This document shows positions 16,681-28,878 of a stretch of 64,000 nt of DNA, one piece after another; within the stretch, counting starts at the first letter, position 1, and every line of letters starts with the position of its first letter. This stretch comes from Sphingomonas sp. Leaf20 (GTDB taxonomy: Bacteria; Pseudomonadota; Alphaproteobacteria; Sphingomonadales; Sphingomonadaceae): positions 682,001-746,000 of the forward strand of contig NZ_LMKN01000001.1 of assembly GCF_001421535.1 (NCBI RefSeq). The letters run 5' to 3'. The notes beneath the pieces were generated by a model that searched no databases, was not told the DNA's origin, and saw only the letters and a list, made by a program, of their open reading frames with translations. The translations under genes and the position numbers were made by a program.

Positions 16681-19574
16681 TAGGCCGCCGCCACCCGCTT
16701 TTCCAGCAACGGCGCCAGATACTTGCCCGTGAAGCTGCCCTTGGCCTTCGCGACCTTCTCCGGCGTCCCCTCGGCGACGATCTCGCCGCCCTTGACGCCG
16801 CCTTCGGGGCCGAGGTCGAGCACCCAGTCCGCGGTCTTGATGACGTCGAGATTATGCTCGATCACGACGACGGTGTTGCCCTGCTCGACGAGCGCGTGGA
16901 GGACTTCGAGGAGTTTGCGGACGTCCTCGAAATGCAGCCCCGTCGTGGGCTCGTCGAGGATGTACAGCGTGTTGCCGGTCGCGCGGCGCGAGAGTTCCTT
17001 GGCGAGCTTGACGCGCTGCGCCTCGCCGCCCGAGAGCGTCGTCGCCTGCTGGCCGACCTTGACGTAGCCGAGGCCGACCTCGACCAGCATCGCCATCTTG
17101 TCGCGGATCGGGGGGACCGCCTTGAAGAACTCGGCGGCGTCCTCGACGGTCATGTCGAGCACGTCGGCGATGCTGTGGCCCTTGAACTTTACCTCGAGCG
17201 TCTCGCGATTGTAGCGCGCGCCGTGGCAGACGTCGCACTGCACATAGACGTCGGGGAGGAAGTGCATCTCGATCTTGAGCACGCCGTCGCCCTGGCACGC
17301 CTCGCAGCGGCCGCCCTTGACGTTGAAGCTGAACCGGCCGGGCTTGTAGCCGCGTGCCTGGCTCTCGGGGAGCCCCGCGAACCAGTCGCGGATCTGCGTG
17401 AAGCTGCCGGTATAGGTGGCGGGGTTGCTGCGCGGGGTGCGGCCGATCGGCGACTGGTCGATGTCGATGACCTTGTCGAGATATTGCAGGCCGGTGATCT
17501 TGTCGTGTTTCCCTTGCACGATGCGCGCGCCGTTCAGCTCGCGCGCGGCGGCGGCGTAGAGCGTGTCGATCGTGAAGCTCGACTTGCCCGACCCCGAGAC
17601 GCCGGTGACGCAGGTGAAGGTTCCGAGCGGGATGCTCGCGGTGACGCCCGTCAGGTTGTTCGCGGTGGCGTTGTGGACGGTGAGCTTCTTGCCGTTGCCT
17701 TTGCGCCGCGTGGCCGGGACCGGCACTTCGCGCGTGCCGTTGAGATAGTCCGCGGTGATGCTGCCCTTCGACTTCAGGATCTGCTTGAGTGTGCCCTGCG
17801 CGACGACCTGGCCGCCGCGGACGCCTGCGCCGGGGCCCATGTCGATGATATAGTCGGCGGTGCGGATCGCGTCCTCGTCATGCTCGACCACGAGCACGGT
17901 GTTGCCGAGATCGCGCAGGCGGCGCAGCGTTTTCAGGAGCATGTCGTTGTCGCGCTGGTGCAGGCCGATGCTGGGCTCGTCGAGGACGTAGAGCACGCCC
18001 GACAGGCCGCTGCCGATCTGCGACGCGAGGCGGATGCGCTGGCTCTCGCCGCCGCTGAGCGTCCCGCTCGTACGGTCGAGGTTGAGATAGTCGAGCCCGA
18101 CATTGTTGAGGAAGCCGAGGCGTTCGACGATTTCCTTCAGGATTCGCTCGGCGATCGCGTTCTGCTGGTCGCCGAGATGCTGCGGCATGTCGGTGAAGAA
18201 CTGGAGCGCGTCGACAACCGAGAGGTGCGTGGCGTAGCTGATGTCCTTCATCGCGATCTTGACCGCGAGCGCCTCGGGTTTCAGGCGCGCGCCGGCGCAG
18301 ACCTCGCACGGGGCGGCGGACTGGTATTTGTTCAGCTCCTCGCGCATCCACGCGCTCTCGGTCTGGAGCAGGCGGCGGTTGAGGTTGCCGATGACACCCT
18401 CGAACGGCTTGGAGACGTCGTATTTCTTCTTGCCGTCGATGAAGGTGAGCGTGACGGGCTTGCCCTTCGAGCCGTGCAGGATGACGCGCTGGACCTCCTC
18501 GGGGAGGTCGGACCAGGGGGTCTCGATGTCGAACTTGTATTCGCGCGCGAGGCTGCCGAGGACCTGCATGTAATAGGGCGACGGCGGGTTGGATTTCGCC
18601 CAGGGGACGACCGCGCCCTTCTTGATGCTGAGCATGTGATTGGGGACGACGAGGTCTTCGTCGAACAGCAGCTTCTCGCCGAGGCCGTCGCAGGCCGGGC
18701 ACGCGCCTTGCGGCGCGTTGAACGAGAACAGGCGGGGCTCGATCTCGGAGATGGTGAAGCCGCTGACCGGGCAGGCGAACTTCTCGCTGAACACGATGCG
18801 GCCGTCGGGCGCGTTGCTGCCGAGGATTTCCGATTTTGGGGTGTGCGGCTCGACCGGGTCGGCGGGGTCGACATAGGCGAGGCCCTCGGCGAGCTTCAGC
18901 GCGGTTTCGAACGATTCCGCGAGACGCGTGGCGATCTCGCCGCCGACGACGAGGCGGTCGACGACGACCTCGATGTCGTGCTTGTACTTCTTGTCGAGCG
19001 CGGGCGCCTCGTCGATGTCGTGGATCGTGCCGTCGATGCGGACGCGTGTGAAGCCCGCCTTCTGCCACTCGGCGAGTTCCTTGCGATACTCGCCCTTGCG
19101 GCCGCGGACGACGGGGGCGAGCAGGTACAGCCGCGTGCCCTCGGGAAGCGCCGTGACGCGGTCGACCATCTGGCTGACGGTCTGCGCGGCGATCGGTTCG
19201 CCGGTCGCGGGCGAGTACGGGATGCCGACGCGCGCCCAGAGCAGGCGCATGTAATCGTAGATCTCGGTGACGGTGGCGACGGTCGAGCGCGGGTTGCGCG
19301 ACGTCGTCTTCTGCTCGATCGAGATGGCGGGGCTGAGGCCTTCGATATGGTCGACATCGGGCTTCTGCATCAGCTCGAGGAACTGGCGCGCATAGGCGCT
19401 GAGGCTCTCCACATAGCGGCGCTGGCCCTCGGCGTAGATCGTGTCGAACGCGAGGCTCGACTTGCCCGAGCCGGACAGCCCGGTGATCACCGTCAGCGTG
19501 TCGCGGGGGATGTCGATATCGACGTCCTTGAGATTGTGTTCACGCGCGCCGCGTACGGAAATCTTGGTCAGCAT
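16680..19574 (-). CDS. uvrA: Excinuclease ABC subunit A
   Basis: A 964-residue UvrA, the damage-recognition ATPase of nucleotide excision repair. The ATG at 19574 gives the canonical start [19 protein letters not shown]; the frame is open further upstream but without family match. The first Walker A is GLSGSGKSS at 32-40, and the second, GVSGSGKSS, lies near residue 650. Signature [12 protein letters not shown] and [12 protein letters not shown] motifs are both present, as are the zinc cysteines (CPVCDG-like [10 protein letters not shown], and CEACQGDG with CDVCHG). A LexA box lies 11 bases upstream of the start, so it is expected to be SOS-induced. Confidence 0.98.
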   Translation of the reverse strand: MLTKISVRGAREHNLKDVDIDIPRDTLTVITGLSGSGKSSLAFDTIYAEGQRRYVESLSAYARQFLELMQKPDVDHIEGLSPAISIEQKTTSRNPRSTVATVTEIYDYMRLLWARVGIPYSPATGEPIAAQTVSQMVDRVTALPEGTRLYLLAPVVRGRKGEYRKELAEWQKAGFTRVRIDGTIHDIDEAPALDKKYKHDIEVVVDRLVVGGEIATRLAESFETALKLAEGLAYVDPADPVEPHTPKSEILGSNAPDGRIVFSEKFACPVSGFTISEIEPRLFSFNAPQGACPACDGLGEKLLFDEDLVVPNHMLSIKKGAVVPWAKSNPPSPYYMQVLGSLAREYKFDIETPWSDLPEEVQRVILHGSKGKPVTLTFIDGKKKYDVSKPFEGVIGNLNRRLLQTESAWMREELNKYQSAAPCEVCAGARLKPEALAVKIAMKDISYATHLSVVDALQFFTDMPQHLGDQQNAIAERILKEIVERLGFLNNVGLDYLNLDRTSGTLSGGESQRIRLASQIGSGLSGVLYVLDEPSIGLHQRDNDMLLKTLRRLRDLGNTVLVVEHDEDAIRTADYIIDMGPGAGVRGGQVVAQGTLKQILKSKGSITADYLNGTREVPVPATRRKGNGKKLTVHNATANNLTGVTASIPLGTFTCVTGVSGSGKSSFTIDTLYAAAARELNGARIVQGKHDKITGLQYLDKVIDIDQSPIGRTPRSNPATYTGSFTQIRDWFAGLPESQARGYKPGRFSFNVKGGRCEACQGDGVLKIEMHFLPDVYVQCDVCHGARYNRETLEVKFKGHSIADVLDMTVEDAAEFFKAVPPIRDKMAMLVEVGLGYVKVGQQATTLSGGEAQRVKLAKELSRRATGNTLYILDEPTTGLHFEDVRKLLEVLHALVEQGNTVVVIEHNLDVIKTADWVLDLGPEGGVKGGEIVAEGTPEKVAKAKGSFTGKYLAPLLEKRVAAA

Positions 19575-19584
19575 AAAGAAGTCT

Positions 19585-19599
19585 GTTCCACATTTGTTC
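19585..19599 (-). promoter_or_regulatory. LexA (SOS) box of uvrA
   Basis: GTTCCACATTTGTTC is an exact GTTC-N7-GTTC, the LexA operator known in alphaproteobacteria, and lies 11 bases from the uvrA ATG. The position and the target gene, a textbook SOS member, make it convincing. Confidence 0.85.
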
Positions 19600-19692
19600 G
19601 GACGCGACAAGCCCGGAAGGGCGCCGGGCGGGTGCTCGCAAAGATGGGTAACGCCGAACCATTGTCCAAGGTGCCGGCGATAGTTACATAGT

Positions 19693-19710
19693 GTATTGTT
19701 AGTACAATAC
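19693..19710. promoter_or_regulatory. Inverted repeat between uvrA and the next gene
   Basis: GTATTGT-TAGT-ACAATAC has perfect seven-base arms with a four-base centre, in the AT-rich divergent promoter region, 17 bases before the ATG of the hypothetical gene. It looks like a dimeric repressor site. No regulator is suggested by the context. Confidence 0.45.
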
Positions 19711-19726
19711 AGTGCTGGAGACCGAG

Positions 19727-20203
19727 ATGGGCAAGAAGAAGGAGCGTCGCGAACGCGAGGCGCGCGAGCGCGAGGCGATGCAGGGCGGGACGAAACGCGA
19801 GGGTTTCGAGGCACGCTGGTCCGCCAAGGCTGGCAAGCATGGCGGCGCGGCGCCGTTCGCCGGGATAGCCGCGGCGCTGACGCGGCAGATGGGCACGCCC
19901 GCGGGACGCCAGGTGATCGCCGCCGGTCTGATGATGGCGGCGACCGCGATCACGGCCAAGGATGCGCGCGGCTCCGCACCGCGGCCGCCAGAGTCGCCTC
20001 AGCCGCCGACGCCGCCCACCCCGCCGACTCCGCCCGTCCCGGACGATGCGGCGGCGGGCACGGGGCCGTTCGCAGGGGAAACGCCCGAGCCGCCCAAGAG
20101 CGACGCGGCTGCGCTGCCGCCCGAATTCGCCAAGGTGATCGACTCCTTCGCATCGGGGCTCGAGCGCTTCGCCGCGAACTTCGCCAAGCCGCCCAAGGCC
20201 TGA
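19727..20203 (+). CDS. Hypothetical protein with charged N-terminus and Pro-rich linker
   Basis: A 158-residue protein starting at ATG 19727, six bases behind GGAG. Residues 1-22 are a highly charged helix ([18 protein letters not shown]), 45-75 a weakly hydrophobic segment ([19 protein letters not shown]), 85-100 a run of TPP repeats, and the C-terminus a short amphipathic helix ([19 protein letters not shown]). No family is recognised. It is divergent from uvrA and could share the regulatory region. Confidence 0.65.
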   Translation: MGKKKERREREAREREAMQGGTKREGFEARWSAKAGKHGGAAPFAGIAAALTRQMGTPAGRQVIAAGLMMAATAITAKDARGSAPRPPESPQPPTPPTPPTPPVPDDAAAGTGPFAGETPEPPKSDAAALPPEFAKVIDSFASGLERFAANFAKPPKA

Positions 20204-20242
20204 CCTGGGTGATCCTCCCCCGCCAGGGGGAGGATCGGAAGT

Positions 20243-20896
20243 TCAGCGCGGCGTCGCGGGAGGCGCGGGCGGCACAGGCACCAGCTCGTAAAGATCGAGG
20301 ATCGCGCCCTGCCCTGCGCGCGTCATCACGAGCCGCCAGCGCAGCGGCCCGACGCGTTCGACGACGCCCGCAATATCGCGCGCCGGGGTCGTGCCATAGG
20401 GCGGCGCGATCTCTGCGGCGGCGGTCCGCACGGTCCCGAGAAACACCTGCCGCCGGTCGGTGTCGGGGTGCAGCCAGCCGCCGGGGAGCGTCGTTCCGGT
20501 CTGCTTGGTGAAGGACAGCCCGGCGCCGTCGCCATCGACATAGCAGAAATCGGGGGCGAAGCTCGCATAGCCAGCACGCCCGCCGAGCCGGACCAGCCGG
20601 CACCGATAGGAACCCGGCGACAATGCGGGCAGATCGAGCGCGCCAGCGGGATCAAGCAGCGCGCCTTCCTCCTTCATCCGACGTGCGAGCCGCTTGGGCA
20701 CGGCCGCCCGCGCGCGTGTCCAGCTGTCGGTCAACGTCTCCAGCCGCGCGCGATCGCCGGGCGTGGCGATCGTCGTCCAGCGCGGCGCGGCCGGATCGCG
20801 TTCGGCGGTCACCACGGGACGCCCGCCGCCGCGCGGATGCGTCGTACATCCCGCGACGCAGGCCGCTCCTATCGCCAAGATCATCAACGCACGCAC
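20243..20896 (-). CDS. DUF4893 lipoprotein
   Basis: A 217-residue protein. The GTG at 20896 is chosen: AAGGAG lies seven bases ahead and it yields a proper lipoprotein signal (MRALMILAIGAACVAGC, lipobox VAGC). The remainder matches the DUF4893 layout: RLETLTDSWTRA, SYRCRLVRLGG, FCYVDGDGAGLSFTKQTG and a C-terminal beta-rich part (LRWRLVMTRAGQGAILDLYEL). Function of the family is unknown; it is largely confined to alphaproteobacteria. The frame is open for 33 more codons upstream without any signal. Confidence 0.82.
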   Translation of the reverse strand: MRALMILAIGAACVAGCTTHPRGGGRPVVTAERDPAAPRWTTIATPGDRARLETLTDSWTRARAAVPKRLARRMKEEGALLDPAGALDLPALSPGSYRCRLVRLGGRAGYASFAPDFCYVDGDGAGLSFTKQTGTTLPGGWLHPDTDRRQVFLGTVRTAAAEIAPPYGTTPARDIAGVVERVGPLRWRLVMTRAGQGAILDLYELVPVPPAPPATPR

Positions 20897-21125
20897 AGGC
20901 AGGCTCCTTGCACGGCCGGTTGCGACGGAGATGTCGAACCGGCGTGGAGACGGGTCGCTATGCTGCGGTGGTAAACAGATTGTAAACGCACACACTAATC
21001 TCGCTTAGTGCGCACCGGAGCGAGCGATCGATGCGGTGAAACGTCGGCTGGGAGCGCTGAGCGGGCGGGACGAGCGGCACCGGTGCTGCTGGCCGCTGCG
21101 GTGGTCGAGCGGGCGACGGTGCGAG

Positions 21126-21795
21126 ATCAGCCCCCCTTCCGTCATCCCGGGCTGGACCCGGCACTCATGGCCGCGGGCGGGTGCCTTCGGGGCTCTGGGT
21201 CCCAGCGTTCGCCAGGATGACGGGAGGGGGCGGGTTGTTGCGGGTGAGCCTGCAGCTACGGCCCGGCGATCGACGGCTTGAGAGACATACTGCGCCCACC
21301 TCTTCCGTCATCCTGGGCTCGACCCAGGATCCAGAGCCGCGGAGGGTTGCGCTTGTGGCTCTGGATCCTGGCTTTCGCCAGGATGACGGGGCGTGGGGTG
21401 GGGCGCGCCGCGGTTCAGTGTAGCTGCGGGTGCGGATTGTCGCGTGTGAGCTTGCCGATCCGGAACGGCGATCGATTGCTGGAGGCAAACTGCGCCCGCC
21501 CCTGCCGTCATCCTGGGCTCGACCCAGGATCCAGAGCCGCAGAGGGTGGCGTTTGCGGCTCTGGATCCTGGCTTTCGCCGAGATGACGGGGCGTGGGTTG
21601 GGGCGCGCCGCGGTTGAGCGTAGTTGCGGGTGCGGGTTGTCGCGTGTGAGCTTGCCGATCCGGACCGGCGATTGATTGCTGGAGGCAAACTGCGCCCGCC
21701 CCTGCCGTCATCCTGGGCTCGATCCAGGATCCAGAGCCGCAGGGGGTTGCGTTTGCGGCTCTGGATCCTGGCTTTCGCCAGGATGACGGGAGGGG
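21126..21795. repeat. Tandem repeat, exact 200-bp period, three copies plus a diverged one
   Basis: The motif TGCGCCC that opens each unit recurs at 21291, 21491 and 21691, exactly 200 bases apart. Each unit holds CGTCATCCTGGGCTCGAC, then CCAGGATCCAGAGCCGC, then the inverse GCTCTGGATCCTGG and CAGGATGACGGG, followed by about 100 bases of unique spacer ending GCTGGAGGCAAAC. A diverged fourth copy starts near 21130. The third unit stops after its palindrome. The core is the same palindromic family found at 30346, 43391, 58091 and 62352. The stretch 20997-22014 has no supported gene; short frames here are only repeat translations. Confidence 0.9.
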
Positions 21796-21853
21796 ATGTG
21801 TGTTTCTCACGCGCTCCGCGTTCAAGACTGCGTACCCGCGCCCGCAGACGCAG

Positions 21854-22014
21854 AAAGGGCGCCGGTGACTTTAATCACCGACGCCTTTGAAACTCAGCTC
21901 AAATGTGGCCTGGCCGGACAGGGGCGAAGCCCCTGCCGTCGGACGGCGCTGGAGCGCCGCCGGCCGGTCTGACCGCCGCTTGCGCGGCCGTAGCTTCGCT
22001 ACGGCCTTGCGCGG

Positions 22015-22017
<3 letters not shown>
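21854..22017 (-). terminator. Cluster of stem-loops behind lpd
   Basis: Four hairpins follow each other: AAAGG...CCTTT with GGCGCCGGTGA/TCACCGACGCC (21854-21888), CAGGGGC-GAA-GCCCCTG (21919-21935), GGCGCT-GG-AGCGCC (21945-21958) and a long one centred on GGCCGTAGC-TTC-GCTACGGCC (21971-22017) that includes the lpd stop codon. On the minus strand they lie right behind lpd and probably end the suc transcript or protect its 3' end. None has a long T-run. Confidence 0.55.
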
Positions 22018-23409
<1,392 letters not shown>

Positions 23410-23425
23410 TGTCGCTTCTCTCTTA

Positions 23426-23527
23426 CTTCCCCGGCGCAGGCCGGGGCCCAGTTGGGAGATATATGGGGAGGGCGAGGCGCTTCGTCACCGCGGCCTTCCC
23501 CACTGGGCCCCGGCCTGCGCCGGGGTG
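23426..23527. repeat. Intergenic inverted repeat, family C
   Basis: TTCCCCGGCGCAGGCCGGGG followed by CCCAGTTGGGAG, a 45-base spacer, then the inverse CACTGGGCCCCGGCCTGCGC. It fills the lpd-sucB gap. Related copies are at 31571, 48731 and 63621. Confidence 0.85.
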
Positions 23528-23536
23528 CTTGGATAC

Positions 23537-24781
<1,245 letters not shown>

Positions 24782-24802
24782 GGTTTCTGCCTACTTCCTT
24801 GT

Positions 24803-24852
24803 ATCCCCGCGAAGGCGGGGACCCAGACTGGGCCCCCGCCTTCGCGGGGGAA
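24803..24852. repeat. Intergenic inverted repeat, family B
   Basis: CCCCGCGAAGGCGGGGACCC, a short CAGACTG centre, then GGGCCCCCGCCTTCGCGGGG. It lies between sucA and sucB. Copies at 29179, 41555 and 43241. Confidence 0.88.
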
Positions 24853-24861
24853 CAGCGTTGA

Positions 24862-27801
24862 TTATGATGCGCGGGTGCGGCGGATTTCGTCGCGGACGCT
24901 GTGGCCGAGCGCGTCGGCGACGAGCGCACCCTGCTCGGCCTGGTGACGCTTCATCAGGCCGGTCGCGGGCGAGGCCGAGGCGTTGCGGCCGGCGTAGCGC
25001 GCGCGCTTCACCGGCGAGTTCACCGTTGCCAGCGCCTCCTCGATCAGCGGCTCGACGAAGAACCAGTAGCCGTTGTTCTTCGGCTCTTCCTGCGCCCAGA
25101 CGATCTCTTCGAGGTTCGGCATCCGTGCGACGCGCTCGGCGATCGGGTTGCCGGGGAAGGGATAGAGCTGCTCGACGCGGACGATCTGCGTGTCGGTGTC
25201 GCCCGCCGCATCGCGTGCCTCGATCAGGTCGTAGGCGACCTTGCCGGTGCACAGAACGAGACGCTTGGTGTCGACATCGGCTGCACCGTTGGTGTCGGAC
25301 AGGAGACGACGGAAGTGGCTGTCGCCCTGGAAGTCCTCGGCGTTCGACACCGCGAGCTTGTGACGGAGCAACGACTTGGGGGTCATCACGATCAGCGGCT
25401 TGCGGAAATTGCGGTGCATCTGCCGGCGGAGCAGGTGGAAATAGTTCGCCGGGCTGGTGCAGTTCGCGACCTGGATATTGTCGTCCGCGCACGACTGGAG
25501 GAAGCGCTCGGGACGTGCCGAGCTATGCTCCGGCCCCTGCCCTTCATAGCCGTGCGGGAGCAGCATCACGAGGCCGTTGGCGCGGAGCCACTTCGACTCG
25601 CCCGAGGTGATGAACTGATCGATCATGATCTGCGCGCCGTTGACGAAATCGCCGAACTGCGCCTCCCAGAGGACCAAGGTCTTCGGGTCGGCGAGCGCGT
25701 AGCCGTACTCGAAACCGAGCACGCCATATTCGCTCAAGGGGCTGTCGAGCACCTCGAAATTGCCGTGCTCGATTTCCTGCAGCGGCACGTACTTGTGCTC
25801 GTCGGTCTGGTCGACCCACACCGCGTGACGCTGCGAGAAGGTGCCGCGGCCCGAATCCTGGCCGGACAGACGGACGCCATAGCCTTCGGACAGAAGCCCG
25901 CCGAACGCGAGCGCCTCGCCGGTCGCCCAGTCGAAGCCCTTGCCCGACTTGAACATCTCGCGCTTGGCGTCGAGCACGCGCGCGAGCGTCTTGTGGATCT
26001 TCACGCTGTCGGGGACGGTCGTCAGCGTGCGGCCGAGCGAGTCGAACAGCTTCTGGCTGAGGCCGGTCTCGACGTTGCGACGTGCGGACGCACCGTCGGT
26101 CGGCGCGCTGAGGCCGGTCCAGCGACCGCCGAACCAGTCGGCCTTGTTCGGCTTGTACGACGAACCCGCTTCGAACTCGCCCTCGAGCCGCAATGTGAGC
26201 TGCTTCACATTCTCGTCGATCCAGGGCTGGTCAATGACGCCTTCCTTGATCAGGCGGTTGCCATAGACCGAGCTGACGCCGGGGTGCTTGCGGATGATGT
26301 CGTACATCAGCGGCTGGGTGAAGGAGGGCTCGTCGCCCTCGTTATGGCCGAAGCGGCGATAGCACCACATGTCGATGACGATGTCGCGGTGGAACTTCTG
26401 GCGGAATTCCATCGCCATCTTGGTGGCGAAGGTCACTGCCTCGGGATCGTCGCCATTGACGTGGAAGACCGGCGCCTGAACGCCCTTGGCGACGTCCGAC
26501 GGGTAAGGCGACGAGCGCGCGAACTGTGGGCTGGTTGTGAAGCCGACCTGGTTGTTGATGATGAAGTGGACGCAGCCGCCGGTGTTGTAGCCGCGGATGC
26601 CCGAGAAGCCGAGGCACTCCCAGACGATCCCCTGCCCTGCGAACGCCGCGTCGCCGTGGATCAGCACGGGGAGCGACGCGACATGGTCCTTCAGATCGTT
26701 GTTGAGCGTCTGGATCGCGCGCGTCTTGCCGAGCACGACCGGATCGGCGGCTTCGAGATGCGACGGGTTGGCGACGAGGCTCATATGAACCTTGTGGCCG
26801 TCGAACTCGCGGTCGGTGCTGGTGCCGAGGTGGTACTTCACGTCGCCCGACCCGCCGATGTCATCGGGGTTGGCCGAGCCGCCGGCGAATTCGTGGAAGA
26901 TGACGCGGAGCGGCTTTGCCATCACGTTGGCAAGCACGTTCAGACGACCGCGATGCGCCATGCCGATGACGATCTCGCGCACGCCCATCTGGCCGCCGTA
27001 CTTGATGACCGATTCGAGCGCGGGGATCATCGATTCGCCGCCGTCGAGCCCGAAGCGCTTCGTGCCGACATACTTCTTACCGAGGAACTTCTCCCACTGC
27101 TCGGCTTCGATGACCTTGTTGAGGATCGCCTTCTTGCCGTCGACGGAGAATTCGATCGCCTTGTCCTGGCCCTCCATGCGCTCCTGGAGGAAGCGGCGCT
27201 CCTCGACATCGGCGATGTGCATGTATTCAAGGCCGACATTGCCGCAGTAATTCTTGCGCAGCGTGTCGACGAGCTCGCGGATGGTCGCCCATTCGAAGCC
27301 CATCGTGCCGCCGAGATAGACCTTGCGGTCGATGTCGGCGTCGGAGAAGCCGTGATATTCGGTCTTCAGATCCTCGGGCATCTCGCGCTTCGACAGGCCG
27401 AGCGGATCGAGATTGGCGGCGAGATGGCCGCGGACGCGGTAGGTGCGGATCAGCAGCTGCGCGCGGATCGCGTCGGCCGCGGCCTTGGCGATCTCGTCCT
27501 TCGAGACGGGCGCGGGCGCGGCGGCTGCGGGCGCGGGCTTGCCGCCACCCTTTGCGGGCTTGGGCGCGGGCTCCATCTGGGTCGGGTCGAGCGCCGCGGT
27601 CAGATCGTCCGTGGTGGTCAGCGGCCAGCGCGCGCTTTCCCAGCTCGGACCCTGCGCGGAGCCTTCAAGCCCCTCGAAGAACGTCCGCCAGCCGGATTCG
27701 ACCGAGGCCGGATCGGCGGTGAACTTGGCGTAGAGCGTCTCTACGAACGCCGGGCTGACGCCGGCTGCGATATCGCTGAAATCCTGGCCTTCGTAGCCCA
27801 T
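24862..27801 (-). CDS. sucA: 2-oxoglutarate dehydrogenase E1 component
   Basis: A 979-residue thiamine diphosphate enzyme that decarboxylates 2-oxoglutarate and passes the succinyl group to SucB. The ATG at 27801 starts MGYEGQDFSDIAAGVSPAF; the 30 codons open ahead of it are a translated repeat. Seen are the lipoyl-binding-type N-terminal helix (FVETLYAKFTADP), GMAHRGRLNVLAN, the ThDP motif region (LPVLIHGDAAFAGQG to NNQVGFTT) and the C-terminal LLPHGYEGQGPEHSSARPER. Normal length. The sequence lies between sucD and sucB in one transcriptional direction. Confidence 0.97.
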   Translation of the reverse strand: MGYEGQDFSDIAAGVSPAFVETLYAKFTADPASVESGWRTFFEGLEGSAQGPSWESARWPLTTTDDLTAALDPTQMEPAPKPAKGGGKPAPAAAAPAPVSKDEIAKAAADAIRAQLLIRTYRVRGHLAANLDPLGLSKREMPEDLKTEYHGFSDADIDRKVYLGGTMGFEWATIRELVDTLRKNYCGNVGLEYMHIADVEERRFLQERMEGQDKAIEFSVDGKKAILNKVIEAEQWEKFLGKKYVGTKRFGLDGGESMIPALESVIKYGGQMGVREIVIGMAHRGRLNVLANVMAKPLRVIFHEFAGGSANPDDIGGSGDVKYHLGTSTDREFDGHKVHMSLVANPSHLEAADPVVLGKTRAIQTLNNDLKDHVASLPVLIHGDAAFAGQGIVWECLGFSGIRGYNTGGCVHFIINNQVGFTTSPQFARSSPYPSDVAKGVQAPVFHVNGDDPEAVTFATKMAMEFRQKFHRDIVIDMWCYRRFGHNEGDEPSFTQPLMYDIIRKHPGVSSVYGNRLIKEGVIDQPWIDENVKQLTLRLEGEFEAGSSYKPNKADWFGGRWTGLSAPTDGASARRNVETGLSQKLFDSLGRTLTTVPDSVKIHKTLARVLDAKREMFKSGKGFDWATGEALAFGGLLSEGYGVRLSGQDSGRGTFSQRHAVWVDQTDEHKYVPLQEIEHGNFEVLDSPLSEYGVLGFEYGYALADPKTLVLWEAQFGDFVNGAQIMIDQFITSGESKWLRANGLVMLLPHGYEGQGPEHSSARPERFLQSCADDNIQVANCTSPANYFHLLRRQMHRNFRKPLIVMTPKSLLRHKLAVSNAEDFQGDSHFRRLLSDTNGAADVDTKRLVLCTGKVAYDLIEARDAAGDTDTQIVRVEQLYPFPGNPIAERVARMPNLEEIVWAQEEPKNNGYWFFVEPLIEEALATVNSPVKRARYAGRNASASPATGLMKRHQAEQGALVADALGHSVRDEIRRTRAS

Positions 27802-27815
27802 CGTTCTCGTCCTCA

Positions 27816-27955
27816 GTGCCCTCTCCCCGCGGGGGAGAGGGAGGGGCCCGCCCGCACTTGCGGGTGGGAGGGTGAGGGCACGGGCGGTCACGTGCCCTCA
27901 CCCTTCCGCCGCCAAGTGGCGGCTCCTTCCCTCTCCCCGGGGGGAGAGGGGTAGT
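27816..27955. repeat. Palindromic intergenic repeat between sucD and sucA
   Basis: CCCTCTCCCCGCGGGGGAGA, then GTGCCCTCACCC and its inverse GGGTGAGGGCAC, then CCCTCTCCCC/GGGGGAGAGGG again. The composite fills nearly the whole 158-base gap. The same CTCTCCCC core occurs at 16634. Confidence 0.85.
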
Positions 27956-27959
27956 AAGA

Positions 27960-28844
27960 TCAACCCTTCAACACGCTCAGCAGCGTCTCGCCGAGCAGGC
28001 TGGGGCTTTCCGAGACCTTGATCCCGGCAGCTTCCATCGCCGCGATCTTGCTCTCGGCATCGCCCTTGCCGCCCGAGACGATCGCACCGGCATGGCCCAT
28101 GCGACGACCCGGAGGTGCGGTGCGGCCCGCGATGAAGCCGGCCATCGGCTTCTTGCGCCCACGCTTGGCCTCGTCGATCAGGAACTGCGCGGCCTGCTCC
28201 TCGGCGTCGCCGCCGATTTCGCCGATCATGATGATCGACTTGGTCTCGTCGTCCGCCAGGAACAGCTCGAGCACGTCGATGAAGTTCGTGCCGTTGACCG
28301 GATCGCCACCGATGCCGACCGCGGTCGTCTGACCAAGGCCTGCGTTCGACGTCTGGAAGACCGCCTCATAGGTGAGCGTGCCTGAACGGCTGACAACGCC
28401 GACCGAGCCCTTCTTGAAGATCGAACCGGGCATGATGCCGATCTTGCACTCGCCGGGAGTCAGAACGCCGGGGCAGTTCGGGCCGATGAGGCGCGACTTG
28501 GAGCCCGACAGCGCGCGCTTGACCTTGACCATGTCGAGCACGGGAATGCCCTCGGTGATCGCGACGATCAGCTCGATCTGTGCGTCGATCGCCTCGAGGA
28601 TCGAATCGGCGGCGAAGGGGGGCGGCACGTAGATCACCGACGCGGTCGCGCCGGTCATCGCCTTGGCTTCGGCGACGGTGTTGTAGACGGGGAGGTCGAG
28701 GTGAGTCGTGCCGCCCTTGCCGGGGGTGACGCCGCCAACCATCTGCGTGCCGTATTCCAGCGCCATCTTGGTGTGGAAGCTGCCGGTTTCGCCGGTCATG
28801 CCCTGCGTGATGACCTTGGTGTTCTTGTCGACGAGGATGCTCAT
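27960..28844 (-). CDS. sucD: Succinyl-CoA synthetase alpha subunit
   Basis: A 294-residue CoA-binding subunit that forms succinate and ATP/GTP from succinyl-CoA with SucC. The N-terminal Rossmann fold ([24 protein letters not shown] split here as [14 protein letters not shown]), the [13 protein letters not shown] stretch, [12 protein letters not shown] and the phosphohistidine loop [12 protein letters not shown] near residue 245 are intact. The partner sucC, usually directly upstream, is absent; a GIY-YIG gene and mdh occupy that side. Confidence 0.97.
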   Translation of the reverse strand: MSILVDKNTKVITQGMTGETGSFHTKMALEYGTQMVGGVTPGKGGTTHLDLPVYNTVAEAKAMTGATASVIYVPPPFAADSILEAIDAQIELIVAITEGIPVLDMVKVKRALSGSKSRLIGPNCPGVLTPGECKIGIMPGSIFKKGSVGVVSRSGTLTYEAVFQTSNAGLGQTTAVGIGGDPVNGTNFIDVLELFLADDETKSIIMIGEIGGDAEEQAAQFLIDEAKRGRKKPMAGFIAGRTAPPGRRMGHAGAIVSGGKGDAESKIAAMEAAGIKVSESPSLLGETLLSVLKG

Positions 28845-28851
28845 CTAGTGC

Positions 28852-28876
28852 TCCTTGTGTCCCCGTTGGGGAACAG
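28852..28876. repeat. Truncated family B repeat beside the GIY-YIG gene
   Basis: TCCTTGTGTCCCCG followed directly by TTGGGGAACAGG are the two outer ends of a family B element with the middle missing. It brackets the 3' side of the GIY-YIG gene; a full copy brackets the 5' side. Confidence 0.6.
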
Positions 28877-28878
28877 GA

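Noticed and set aside
16854..19691. A 945-codon open frame antisense to uvrA
   Set aside because: It is the shadow of a high-GC gene: low-complexity Asp/Glu/Arg/Leu translation, no family motif, and full overlap with an unmistakable UvrA.
21126..21795. CRISPR array in the repeat region
   Set aside because: The unit is 200 bases with an internal palindrome, the spacers are nearly identical to each other, and no cas gene is present.
24901..27954. A 1017-codon open frame antisense to sucA
   Set aside because: Same reason: codon-position GC bias of sucA keeps the opposite strand open; the translation has no recognisable domain.
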